A DNA stretch of 48,170 nucleotides from an uncultured Rhodospirillales bacterium (GTDB lineage Bacteria; Pseudomonadota; Alphaproteobacteria; Azospirillales; Azospirillaceae): positions 1-48,170 of the forward strand of contig CAIOBP010000128.1 of the NCBI GenBank assembly GCA_903856295.1, read 5' to 3'. Within the stretch, counting starts at the first letter, position 1. Every line of letters starts with the position of its first letter. Shown here piece by piece: positions 27,478 to 35,066 of the stretch. The translations under genes and the position numbers were made by a program. The notes beneath the pieces are model-generated. The model was not told the origin of the DNA. It saw only the letters and a program-made list of their open reading frames with translations, and did not search any database.

Positions 27478-29150
27478 CCTCACTGCCGCCTCCGGCCGGC
27501 ACGTCCAAAGGCGGGATCGGCGCTTGGTTGCTGGCGGGGGTCGACCTCGCCGACAATGGCATCGTCGTTCTCGACCGGAGCGGCGCCGTGGTGTGCTGGA
27601 ACGCCTGGATGGTCCGGCACTCGGGGGTTCCGGCCGTGCGGGCCGTGGGGCGGACGCCGCGGGAGCTGTTCGGCGACTCGCTGGCGCTGCGGGTGGTCAA
27701 GGCGATTGAGGATTGTCTGGCCAACTGCCGCGCCCACATCCTCTCGCACTCCCTCAACCGCCGGCCGTTTCCGCTGGTCGCGCTGGAGGAAACGCCGGGC
27801 GCGGGCGGCGGCGGCGGCATCGACCAGAGCGTCACCCTCAAGCCGATTTCCGGCGTCAATGGCGAGCGGCATTGCCTGATCCAGATCAGCGACGTCACCT
27901 CGGCCACCCGGCGCGAACGCTTCCTGCGCCAGCAGACCAACGAGCTGTCGCGCGCCGTCGAGGAGTTGCAGACCGCCAAAGACCTCGCCACCCGCGCCAA
28001 CGTCGCCAAGTCGGAATTCCTCACCGACATGAGCCACGAACTGCGCTCACCGCTCAACGCCATCATCGGCTTTTCACAATTGCTGGAGCGGGATCAGGTC
28101 GGCAAACTGGCGGAAGAGCAGCACGAGTTCGTCACCTACATCCACAAGGCCGGCGACCATCTGCTGAAGATGATCACCGACATCCTCGATCTGTCCAAGA
28201 TCGAGGCCAAGCGCCTGACCCTGGGCACCGAGGAAATCGATGCCGAGCGCTTCGTGCTCGACGCCATCAAGGGCGTGCGCGGCCTCTCCCATGCCCGGTC
28301 GATCTCGGTGCGCCACGAGCCCGGTGAACAGCGCGGCCTGAGCATCCGGGCCGATCGCACCCGGCTGGCCCAAATCGTGATGAACCTGCTGTCCAACGCC
28401 ATCAAATACAACCGCGCCAAGGGCAGCGTCACGGTCGGGCTGGAAACGCCGGCGCCGGGCTGGGTGCGGGTCTCGGTGGCCGACACCGGCCCGGGCATTC
28501 CCCTGGAGCGCCAGGGCGAGCTGTTCCAGAGCTTCAACCGCCTGGGCGCCGAGTTCGGCGAAATCGAGGGCGCCGGCATCGGCCTTGCCCTGTCGCGCAA
28601 GCTCGCCGAGCTGATGGGCGGCGTCGTCGGTTTTCGCAGCCGGCCCAACGAAGGCTCGGTGTTCTGGGTCGACATGCCCGGCGCCGGGGAGACGCTCGGC
28701 GATTCCGACGCTCCGGGTGAGGAGGAGGCCAGTTCCGCCCTGCCGGTGCTGCCGCCGCTCTCGATTCTCTATGTCGAAGATAACCCGGTGGATTTGCGGC
28801 TGGTCGAGGCGCTGTTCGCCCCCATGCCGGCGGTGCGGCTGCTCACCGCCCGCAATGGCGAGGAGGGGGTGCGGCTGGCCCGCGAGCGCCGGCCCGACAT
28901 CATCCTGATGGACATCTTCCTGCCCGGCTTCAACGGCTTCGAGGTGTTCGCCCGCCTGCGGGCCGACGAGAGGACCCGGAGCATTCCGGTGCTGGCGCTC
29001 AGCGCCTCGGCCCTGCCCGCCGACATGGCGCGCGGACTGGCCGCCGGGTTTCATAAATGGCTGACCAAACCCCTGGATATCGCCGAACTGCTGACCGCGC
29101 TCGCGCATCTGGTCAAGACCTGCCCCCCCGTCCCGCCCAAGGACCGCTGA
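27474..29150 (+). CDS. Hybrid sensor histidine kinase (PAS-HisKA-HATPase-REC)
   Basis: Cytoplasmic kinase of 558 residues without membrane segments. A PAS-like sensor (about 18-142, 'GIVVLDRSGAVVCWNAWM') is followed by a coiled coil, the H-box 'DMSHELRSPLNAIIGFSQ' (H188), the N-box 'NLLSNAIKYN', G1 'VADTGPGIPLE' and G2 'GAGIGLALS'. The C-terminal receiver (about 428-545) has 'LYVEDNPVD', phospho-acceptor D480 in 'ILMDIFLPG' and 'LTKPLD'. The ATG at 27474 overlaps the cheC stop, and its own stop overlaps the ccmC start. The signal is unknown; the PAS domain may sense redox state or a cofactor, by inference only. Confidence 0.93.
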   Translation: MTSLPPPAGTSKGGIGAWLLAGVDLADNGIVVLDRSGAVVCWNAWMVRHSGVPAVRAVGRTPRELFGDSLALRVVKAIEDCLANCRAHILSHSLNRRPFPLVALEETPGAGGGGGIDQSVTLKPISGVNGERHCLIQISDVTSATRRERFLRQQTNELSRAVEELQTAKDLATRANVAKSEFLTDMSHELRSPLNAIIGFSQLLERDQVGKLAEEQHEFVTYIHKAGDHLLKMITDILDLSKIEAKRLTLGTEEIDAERFVLDAIKGVRGLSHARSISVRHEPGEQRGLSIRADRTRLAQIVMNLLSNAIKYNRAKGSVTVGLETPAPGWVRVSVADTGPGIPLERQGELFQSFNRLGAEFGEIEGAGIGLALSRKLAELMGGVVGFRSRPNEGSVFWVDMPGAGETLGDSDAPGEEEASSALPVLPPLSILYVEDNPVDLRLVEALFAPMPAVRLLTARNGEEGVRLARERRPDIILMDIFLPGFNGFEVFARLRADERTRSIPVLALSASALPADMARGLAAGFHKWLTKPLDIAELLTALAHLVKTCPPVPPKDR

Positions 29151-29869
29151 TGGACCGCTTCGCGAACCCCACCCGTTTTTTGCGTCTGGCGAGCGCCATC
29201 ATGCCCTGGAGCGCCGGCCTGACCGTGCTCTCGCTCGGGGCCGGCTTCGTGCTGGCGCTGCTGGTGTCGCCGCCCGATTATCAGCAGGGCGAAGCGGTGC
29301 GCATCATGTATGTCCACGTGCCGGCGGCCTGGATGGCCATGTTCGTCTACGGCAACATGGCCCTGGCCGCCGTGTCCGGGCTGGTGTGGAAGCATCCGCT
29401 GGCCGATCTGTTTTCCCGGGCGGCGGCGCCGGTCGGGGCCGGCTTCACCGCCGTCTGCCTGATCACCGGCAGCCTGTGGGGCGCGCCGATGTGGGGCACC
29501 TGGTGGGTGTGGGATGCCCGGCTGACCAGCGTGCTGATCCTGTTTTTCCTTTACCTCGGCTACATCGCCCTGGTGAACGCCTTCGACGATCCCAATCGCG
29601 GCAGCGCCGCGGGCAACGTGCTGCTGCTGGTCGGCGCGGTCAATATTCCGGTCATCAAATTCTCGGTCGACTGGTGGAACACCCTGCATCAGCCGGCCAG
29701 CGTCGTCCGGCTCGGCGGCCCGGCACTCGCCGGCTCGATGCTCTGGCCGCTGCTGGTGATGGCGCTCGGCTTCACCGCCTATTTCGTCACCGTGGTGCTG
29801 CTGCGGCTGCGCAGCGAAATTCTCGGACGCAAGATCCAGTCGATCCGCTTTTCCGAGCCGCCGGTCTGA
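29150..29869 (+). CDS. ccmC: Heme exporter / heme-handling protein CcmC
   Basis: Inner-membrane protein of cytochrome c maturation system I that presents heme to CcmE; 239 residues with six transmembrane helices. The tryptophan-rich WWD motif is 'GAPMWGTWWVWDARLTS' (about 114-130). The flanking heme-ligand histidines are in 'MYVHVPAAWMAM' (about 62) and 'WWNTLHQPASV' (about 181). Its ATG overlaps the kinase stop by one base, so it is translationally coupled to it. The usual partners ccmA, ccmB, ccmD and ccmE are not adjacent; the 220 bases after it hold no gene. Confidence 0.95.
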   Translation: MDRFANPTRFLRLASAIMPWSAGLTVLSLGAGFVLALLVSPPDYQQGEAVRIMYVHVPAAWMAMFVYGNMALAAVSGLVWKHPLADLFSRAAAPVGAGFTAVCLITGSLWGAPMWGTWWVWDARLTSVLILFFLYLGYIALVNAFDDPNRGSAAGNVLLLVGAVNIPVIKFSVDWWNTLHQPASVVRLGGPALAGSMLWPLLVMALGFTAYFVTVVLLRLRSEILGRKIQSIRFSEPPV

Positions 29870-29957
29870 CCCGGATAACGCACCGGCACAATTTTCAGCG
29901 CGAAATCGACCGACCGGCAGAATTTGCCGGGTCCCCATACGGATAACTACGGAGCCC

Positions 29958-29991
29958 TCGTGGAATCACATGGGTATTTCGTGGAATCACA
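29958..29991. repeat. Two 13-bp direct repeats, 21-bp period
   Basis: TCGTGGAATCACA at 29958-29970 and 29979-29991. The 21-bp period equals two turns of the DNA helix, as expected of tandem regulator sites. They lie 100-133 bases upstream of the EF-hand gene. The rest of the 29870-30090 gap shows no gene. Confidence 0.6.
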
Positions 29992-30090
29992 AAGGCCTGT
30001 CCGGCCCGGCGTCTGGCTTGTCTCTTGCTGAGAGCGAGGTGGAGGACTTTCACACCAAGTCCTCGCAATCCCTCCAGCAGGAGACAGCGC

Positions 30091-30945
30091 ATGAGTTATT
30101 CGTCCGGCATCTCGGGAGGATCGAACCTCTACGAGATGCTCAGATATCGGCAGGCCATGGCCGGTCAGCAAGCCAGCGCCGCCAGCGGGCAACCGCCCTG
30201 GGCCAATTTCAGCCAAGGGGCGTCGACCACCGCCTCGTCCCTGACCTCGGCCTCCCAGACTGCGGCCGCGCAGACCGCGGCGAGCACCACCAGCCAGAGC
30301 GGCACTCAGAGCGGAGCGGCAACCGCCAAGCCCGGCTCCGGCGCCTCCCTGACCAGCCAGCTGTCCAACCTGCTCATGGAGTTCCAGCAGGTGCTCGGTC
30401 AGATGGGGCAAGACCCCAACGGTCAGGACGGCGCCACCGGCTCGGGCATCGGCGCAACCTCGACCGATGCCGCCAGCGACACCAGCCAAACGACGGCGGC
30501 CCAAACGGCGGCGGCCCAGACCGCTCCGACGCAGCCCCGCCATCGTCACCACCACCACCAATCCGACTCCCAGTCCACCGCCGCCACCGACGGCAGCGGC
30601 TCGAATCCGCCGCCAGCCGACCCGGCGGAACAGTTGCTCGGAACCACCGCCAGCACCAGCGACGGCACGATCACCCAATCGGCTTTCGAACAAGCCTTCG
30701 CCAACGGTGCCGACACCAGCGGGGCGGATAAAATCTTCGCCAAGCTCGACAAGAATGGCGACGGGACCATCGACCAATCAGAGGCGCAGAATGCCCTCAA
30801 GCAGCTTCACCAGCCGCGGAACGCGGCGGGAATGCAGTCGCCGTCCGGCACCCGGACTGGCGGCCAGGGTAATTCGTCTCAAGGGGGCTGGCTAAGCGGC
30901 TCCAACCTGCTGTTCTCGGCCCAGCAAATGGGTCAGGCGGCTTGA
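30091..30945 (+). CDS. EF-hand calcium-binding protein, low-complexity
   Basis: Product of 284 residues from the ATG at 30091 (GGAGA upstream). One canonical EF-hand loop is seen, DKNGDGTIDQSE (about 220-231), preceded by a degenerate one, 'STSDGTITQSAFEQ'. The first 140 residues are rich in S, T, Q, A and G with almost no hydrophobic core, followed by a histidine cluster (PRHRHHHHQSD, about 150) that could bind metal. There is no obvious signal peptide. Similar proteins are known as XopAW-like EF-hand proteins. Expression is isolated: the gene has its own upstream repeats and a strong downstream hairpin. Confidence 0.8.
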   Translation: MSYSSGISGGSNLYEMLRYRQAMAGQQASAASGQPPWANFSQGASTTASSLTSASQTAAAQTAASTTSQSGTQSGAATAKPGSGASLTSQLSNLLMEFQQVLGQMGQDPNGQDGATGSGIGATSTDAASDTSQTTAAQTAAAQTAPTQPRHRHHHHQSDSQSTAATDGSGSNPPPADPAEQLLGTTASTSDGTITQSAFEQAFANGADTSGADKIFAKLDKNGDGTIDQSEAQNALKQLHQPRNAAGMQSPSGTRTGGQGNSSQGGWLSGSNLLFSAQQMGQAA

Positions 30946-30959
30946 TCCGGTCTTCGTCG

Positions 30960-30997
30960 CGGCGGCCGGGGGCGCAGAATGCCGCCCCCGGCCGCCG
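30960..30997. terminator. Bidirectional hairpin terminator
   Basis: CGGCGGCCGGGGGCG (30960-30974) pairs perfectly with CGCCCCCGGCCGCCG (30983-30997): 15-bp stem, 8-base loop, followed by TTATA on the plus strand. It separates the convergent genes at 30091-30945 and 31011-31391. Confidence 0.75.
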
Positions 30998-31010
30998 TTA
31001 TACCTGGGCC

Positions 31011-31391
31011 TCAGTGCCTGAGCGAACCGTTCATCAGCATGGCGTTGGTCTGGCCGTCGAACGGGCTGGGCGGCGGCGGCATGGGCAGCATGGACATCAG
31101 GTTCTGCCCGACATAACTGCTGATCACACCGATGCCGCAGCCGTAGATCGCCTCGTGCAGCAGCGCGAAGGTGGTCATGGTGGTCAACGCCACCGTCACC
31201 GGCTTCAAAACACCGGTGGCCGCGGCCGCCGAAAACAGGACGCCGCTGACCGTGCAGTCCATCACGATCTGTTCGGGGGTGAGCGGCGGCACCTGGACGC
31301 TCTGGGCCGCCTGTCTCTGGCCCGCGCAGGCTTGTCCAGCCGTCATCGCCAGCACCACCACCACACCAAACGCGGTCACGAGCCGTCTCAT
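31011..31391 (-). CDS. Small secreted/membrane hypothetical protein
   Basis: Product of 126 residues with a signal peptide (MRRLVTAFGVVVVLAMTAGQ, then ACA-G cleavage site). The mature part has a hydrophobic stretch 'SGVLFSAAAATGVLKPVTVA' and a second 'ALLHEAIYGCGIGVISSYVG', ending in a methionine/proline-rich tail. The layout (signal peptide, 'xxIVMDCxxxG', hydrophobic region, 'GCxIG') is like that of the protein at 21875-22333, suggesting a distant shared family. Function unknown. It reads away from the long AT-rich gap. Confidence 0.65.
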   Translation of the reverse strand: MRRLVTAFGVVVVLAMTAGQACAGQRQAAQSVQVPPLTPEQIVMDCTVSGVLFSAAAATGVLKPVTVALTTMTTFALLHEAIYGCGIGVISSYVGQNLMSMLPMPPPPSPFDGQTNAMLMNGSLRH

Positions 31392-31758
31392 GCTTCAAGC
31401 CTCACCCGGAAAAACAGACGGACAGCGCCTAACGCACCGTCCGACGCCTCGCACCATAGCTGATTTCGCAGCCACGAAAAAGGGGGGTTCCACCGCCACC
31501 GGCCAGCCCGGCCGCGCTCCCTGGAAGTCTTAAAAAAATTAAGGACTTCCCACGCCGCACCCGCCGCGCCCGGCCGTCCGGAGCGCCGCGGAATTAAGAT
31601 AAAATATGAGAAATGCAAGCTAACTTACTGTGATTTCACGGTCACAGCGAGCGGGCGCCCGGCGCAGGGTGCGACAATTTGTCTTGCCCCCCACCGGCGC
31701 TGTGTTAACGTTGGCTTAACGAACTGAGCAACACCGAACCAAACACCAGGAGGGTACC
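31392..31758. other. AT-rich intergenic region with hairpins
   Basis: No gene is visible. It holds an imperfect hairpin at 31523-31550 (GGAAGTCTTAA / TTAAGGACTTCC with one bulged base and an A-rich loop), an inverted repeat CTGTGA-N8-TCACAG at 31628-31647, and a CtrA-type box at 31704-31720. The stretch 31525-31640 is much lower in GC than the rest of the window. It carries the control signals of the divergent genes on each side. Confidence 0.7.
31704..31720. promoter_or_regulatory. CtrA-type box (TTAA-N7-TTAAC, palindromic)
   Basis: GTTAACGTTGGCTTAAC reads TTAA-N7-TTAAC on both strands, the full CtrA consensus. It ends 38 bases before the ATG of the 56-residue gene at 31759 and shares TTAACnnnnGCTTAAC with the box at 26411-26426. 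Confidence 0.65.
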
Positions 31759-31929
31759 ATGTCCATCTTCGAACTTTCAGACGACGCGGTCCGCGCTGAA
31801 GTCTATCGCCGGGCGATCCGGGCCCGCCGCAACGGCGCCTCTTCCTGGCAGCAATGCCTGAACGGCGCCTCCGATATGGTCCAGGTGGAAATGGGCATCT
31901 GGCTGATGGCCCCCGGTGCCGCACGGTAA
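31759..31929 (+). CDS. 56-residue hypothetical protein behind a CtrA-type box
   Basis: A short gene with an excellent ribosome-binding site (AGGAGGGTACC before the ATG). The product starts MSIFELSDDAVRAEVYRRAI and is basic in its first half (RRAIRARRNG), with a possible second helix 'SDMVQVEMGIWLMA'. It is not a recognised family. GC content and codon use are normal. The strong initiation signal and the CtrA-type box just upstream argue that it is real. It could be a small regulator or membrane-associated peptide; nothing proves either. Confidence 0.6.
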   Translation: MSIFELSDDAVRAEVYRRAIRARRNGASSWQQCLNGASDMVQVEMGIWLMAPGAAR

Positions 31930-32106
31930 CCGGCCCGCCGAAACCGGCGGCCACCATCTCGGGGCGGGAGCGCGATGACGTTCCCGCCCCGATTGCGTTG
32001 CGGGCTCCGATTGCGCTGCGGGTACCTCCCCCGGCTTGCGCCGCCCGCCCGCCCCGGCCTATAAGAAGGGCCAGCGGGTTCCATCTATCCAGGGGGCGAA
32101 CGGGCC

Positions 32107-33093
32107 ATGATCGTGGTTACCGGCGGGGCCGGGTTCATCGGCTCCAATCTGGTCGCGGGGCTGGAGCGGCGGGGCGAAACCTCGATCGCCGTCTGCGACC
32201 GCTTCGGCACCGACGACAAGTGGCGCAATCTGGCCAAACGCGAGTTGCGGGCGCTGGTGCCGCCCGAGCGCCTGTTCGAATTTCTCGACACCAACGCCGG
32301 CAAGATCGAGATGATCTACCATCTCGGCGCCATCTCGGCGACCACCGAGCGCGATGTCGACCTGATCGTCGAAACCAACTTCAATCTTTCGGTGTCGCTC
32401 TGGCAGTGGTGCGCCCGGCGGAGCATCCGGTTCGTCTACGCCTCCTCGGCCGCGACCTACGGCGACGGCGCCCAGGGCTTCGACGATGACGGCGCGCTCG
32501 CCCACCTCGCCACCTTGCGCCCGCTCAACCCCTATGGCTGGAGCAAGCACGCCTTCGACCGCTTCGTCGCCCGCTCGCTGACCGGCGGCGAACGCACGCC
32601 GCCCCAGTGGGCCGGGCTGAAATTCTTCAACGTTTACGGCCCCAACGAGTATCACAAGGGCGACATGGCCTCGGTGATCTCGAAGCTCCACCCCCGGATC
32701 GTCGCCGGCGAACCGGCGCGGCTGTTCAAGTCCCACCGCCCCGACTATGCCGACGGCGGCCAGAGCCGCGATTTCATCTGGGTCGGCGACTGCGTGTCGG
32801 TGATGCTGTGGCTGGGCAGCCAGCCCAGGGTCAGCGGCCTGTTCAATGTCGGCACCGGGGTCGCCCGCAGCTTCAAGGATCTGGCGCTGGCCACCTTCGC
32901 CGCCGCCGGGATCGAGGCGAAGCTGGACTATTTCGACATGCCCGAGGGGCTGCGCGACCGCTACCAGTACTTCACCCAGGCGCACATGGACCGGCTGCGC
33001 AACGCCGGCTACACCGCGCCGTTCACCTCCCTCGAGGAGGGCGTCAGGGCCTACGTCCAGGGCCATCTCGGCACCCCCGACCCTTATCTCTAA
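32107..33093 (+). CDS. hldD: ADP-L-glycero-D-manno-heptose-6-epimerase
   Basis: Last step of ADP-heptose synthesis for the inner core of lipopolysaccharide; cytoplasmic short-chain dehydrogenase fold, 328 residues. The NAD(P)-binding loop is 'MIVVTGGAGFIGSNLVAGLE', and the catalytic parts are 'FVYASSAATYGDG' and 'NPYGWSKHAFD' (Tyr-x3-Lys). 'FKSHRPDYADGGQSRDFIWV' is characteristic of HldD, distinguishing it from UDP-sugar epimerases. It lies 11 bases before lgt, with which it forms an operon. Confidence 0.95.
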   Translation: MIVVTGGAGFIGSNLVAGLERRGETSIAVCDRFGTDDKWRNLAKRELRALVPPERLFEFLDTNAGKIEMIYHLGAISATTERDVDLIVETNFNLSVSLWQWCARRSIRFVYASSAATYGDGAQGFDDDGALAHLATLRPLNPYGWSKHAFDRFVARSLTGGERTPPQWAGLKFFNVYGPNEYHKGDMASVISKLHPRIVAGEPARLFKSHRPDYADGGQSRDFIWVGDCVSVMLWLGSQPRVSGLFNVGTGVARSFKDLALATFAAAGIEAKLDYFDMPEGLRDRYQYFTQAHMDRLRNAGYTAPFTSLEEGVRAYVQGHLGTPDPYL

Positions 33094-33104
33094 GGCCGCT
33101 CCCG

Positions 33105-33911
33105 ATGTTTTATGTCCTGCCCTTCCCCGGTATCGATCCGGTGGCCCTGGCCGTCGGGCCGCTGGTGATCCGTTGGTACGCCCTGGCCTATCTCGCCGGC
33201 TTGCTGCTCGGCATCCGCTATGCCATGGCCATGGCCAAGCGCAATCCCGGGCCGCCCCAGCCCGCCGATTACGACGACTTCCTGGTCTGGGCGGTGCTGG
33301 GCGTGGTGCTGGGCGGCCGCACCGGCTACGTGCTGTTCTACCAGTTCGATCTCTACCTCAGCGACCCCACGGAAATCTTCAAACTCTGGCACGGCGGCAT
33401 GTCGTTCCATGGCGGCTTTCTCGGTGTCGTCCTGGCCGGCATTCTGTTTTCGCGGGCGCGGGGCTTCTCGCCGCTGGCCTTCGGCGACCTGATCGCCTGC
33501 TGCGCGCCGATCGGCCTGTTTTTCGGCCGCATCGCCAACTTCATCAATGGCGAGTTGTATGGCCGGGTCAGCGACGCCTATTTCACCATGGTCTTTCCGC
33601 GCGGCGGGCCGCTGCCCCGCCACCCGAGCCAGCTTTACGAAGCGGCGCTCGAGGGGCTGGTGCTCGGCCTGACGCTGCATGTTTTGTGGCGAATGCCCGG
33701 CGTGCGCGGCAAGCCGGGAACGCTGCTCGGGGCCTTCTTCATCGGCTACGGGCTGGCCCGCAGCATCGTCGAGCTGTTCCGCGAGCCCGACGCCCAGCTC
33801 GGCTTCCTGATCGGCGGCTTCACCATGGGCCAGTTGCTCTCCCTGCCGATGATCGCCATCGGCGCCGGCCTGATTCTCTACGCCCGCCGCACGGCCCAGA
33901 CGGCACCGTGA
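33105..33911 (+). CDS. lgt: Prolipoprotein diacylglyceryl transferase
   Basis: Inner-membrane enzyme that attaches diacylglycerol to the lipobox cysteine of prelipoproteins; 268 residues and about seven transmembrane helices. The Lgt signature is 'FGRIANFINGELYGR' (about 141-155), with 'HGGMSFHGGFLGV' before it (active-site histidine) and 'RHPSQLYEAALEGL' after. Its stop overlaps the midA start (GTGA). It would process the lipoproteins encoded in this window (LptE, DUF3576 and the two at 22.3-23.2 kb). Confidence 0.97.
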   Translation: MFYVLPFPGIDPVALAVGPLVIRWYALAYLAGLLLGIRYAMAMAKRNPGPPQPADYDDFLVWAVLGVVLGGRTGYVLFYQFDLYLSDPTEIFKLWHGGMSFHGGFLGVVLAGILFSRARGFSPLAFGDLIACCAPIGLFFGRIANFINGELYGRVSDAYFTMVFPRGGPLPRHPSQLYEAALEGLVLGLTLHVLWRMPGVRGKPGTLLGAFFIGYGLARSIVELFREPDAQLGFLIGGFTMGQLLSLPMIAIGAGLILYARRTAQTAP

Positions 33912-35032
33912 CGCCGCTGTTCCGCCATCTCGCGCGGCGCATCCAGCATCAGGGGCCGCTCACCGTCGCCGACTTCATGGCCGAGGCGCTGGGCAACCCC
34001 AAACACGGCTATTACATGACCGCCGACCGCTTCGGCGCCGCCGGCGATTTCGTCACCGCTCCGGAAATCAGCCAGATGTTCGGCGAGCTGATCGGGCTGT
34101 GGTGCGCCGATTGCTGGGACCGGCTCGGCCGTCCGGCGCCGTTCGCCCTGGTCGAACTCGGCCCCGGACGCGGCACCCTGATGGCCGACGCCCTGCGCGC
34201 GATGTCGGGGCTCCTGCCGGACTTCACCGCCGCCGCCCGCCTCCATCTGGTCGAGACCAGCCCGGTGCTGCGCCGCCGCCAGCACGAGGCGCTGACCCGC
34301 TGGCAGCCGCTCTGGCACGATCATCTCGCCGGGGTGCCCGAAGGGCTGCCGCTGCTGCTGGTGGCCAACGAGTTCTTCGACGCCCTGCCGGTGCGCCAGT
34401 TCCAGCTGACCGAACAGGGCTGGGCCGAGCGCATGGTCGGCCTCGCGCCCGATGGCAAGGCGCTGCGGTTCGCCCTCGGCAGCCCCGGCGGCCTGACCTC
34501 CCTGATGCTGCCGCCGCGCCTGCGGGCCGCCGCCATCGCCCCCGGCACGGTGATCGACCTCGCCGCCGCCGGCCAGTCGGTCGCCCTGGAGCTGGGACGG
34601 CGCCTGAAAGCCGATCGCGGCGCGGCACTGATCATCGATTATGGCCACACCGCCCTGGTGCCCACCGACACCCTCCAGGCGGTGCGGCGCCACAAGCCAG
34701 TGCCGGTGCTCGACAATCCGGGCGAGGCCGACCTGACCACCCACGTCGATTTCACCGCCCTCGCCGAAGCCGCCCGGCGCGGCGGCGCCCTGGCCCACGG
34801 CCCGGTGGGCCAGGGCGACCTGCTGCGCGCCCTCGGCATCGAAACCCGCGCCGCCACCCTGCGCCGTGCCGCCACCCCCGAACAGTCCCAGGATATCGAC
34901 GCCGCCCTCAACCGTCTGACCACCCCCGAGGACATGGGCACCCTGTTCAAAGCCCTGGCGATGACCGGGCCGGACGGGCCGGTGCCGGCGGGATTCGCCG
35001 ACACGCGAGACTCGCCGTCCAACGCCAAGTGA
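33908..35032 (+). CDS. MidA/NDUFAF7-family SAM-dependent methyltransferase
   Basis: Product of 374 residues starting at the GTG at 33908, which overlaps the lgt stop. Opening signature 'GPLTVADFMAEALGNPKHGY' and 'GDFVTAPEISQMFGELIGLW' are typical, then the SAM-binding loop 'ALVELGPGRGTLMADAL' (about 80-96), 'VANEFFDALPVRQF' and 'DYGHTAL'. The mitochondrial homologue NDUFAF7 dimethylates an arginine of the complex I subunit equivalent to NuoD; whether this bacterial protein does so is inference, though interesting given the nuo operon in the same window. The lgt-midA-pgeF order is common in this bacterial group. Confidence 0.92.
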   Translation: MTPLFRHLARRIQHQGPLTVADFMAEALGNPKHGYYMTADRFGAAGDFVTAPEISQMFGELIGLWCADCWDRLGRPAPFALVELGPGRGTLMADALRAMSGLLPDFTAAARLHLVETSPVLRRRQHEALTRWQPLWHDHLAGVPEGLPLLLVANEFFDALPVRQFQLTEQGWAERMVGLAPDGKALRFALGSPGGLTSLMLPPRLRAAAIAPGTVIDLAAAGQSVALELGRRLKADRGAALIIDYGHTALVPTDTLQAVRRHKPVPVLDNPGEADLTTHVDFTALAEAARRGGALAHGPVGQGDLLRALGIETRAATLRRAATPEQSQDIDAALNRLTTPEDMGTLFKALAMTGPDGPVPAGFADTRDSPSNAK

Positions 35033-35066
35033 GCTATGATCGGTGCGCGAGGACGCAGGAGCGATC

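Noticed and set aside
29947-30777. Glycine-rich minus-strand frame opposite the EF-hand gene
   Set aside because: The glycine/arginine/leucine richness mirrors the low-complexity coding strand; no ribosome-binding site fits.
31523-31550. TTAA pair as a third CtrA box
   Set aside because: The two TTAA are 5 bases apart, not 7, and form part of a hairpin.
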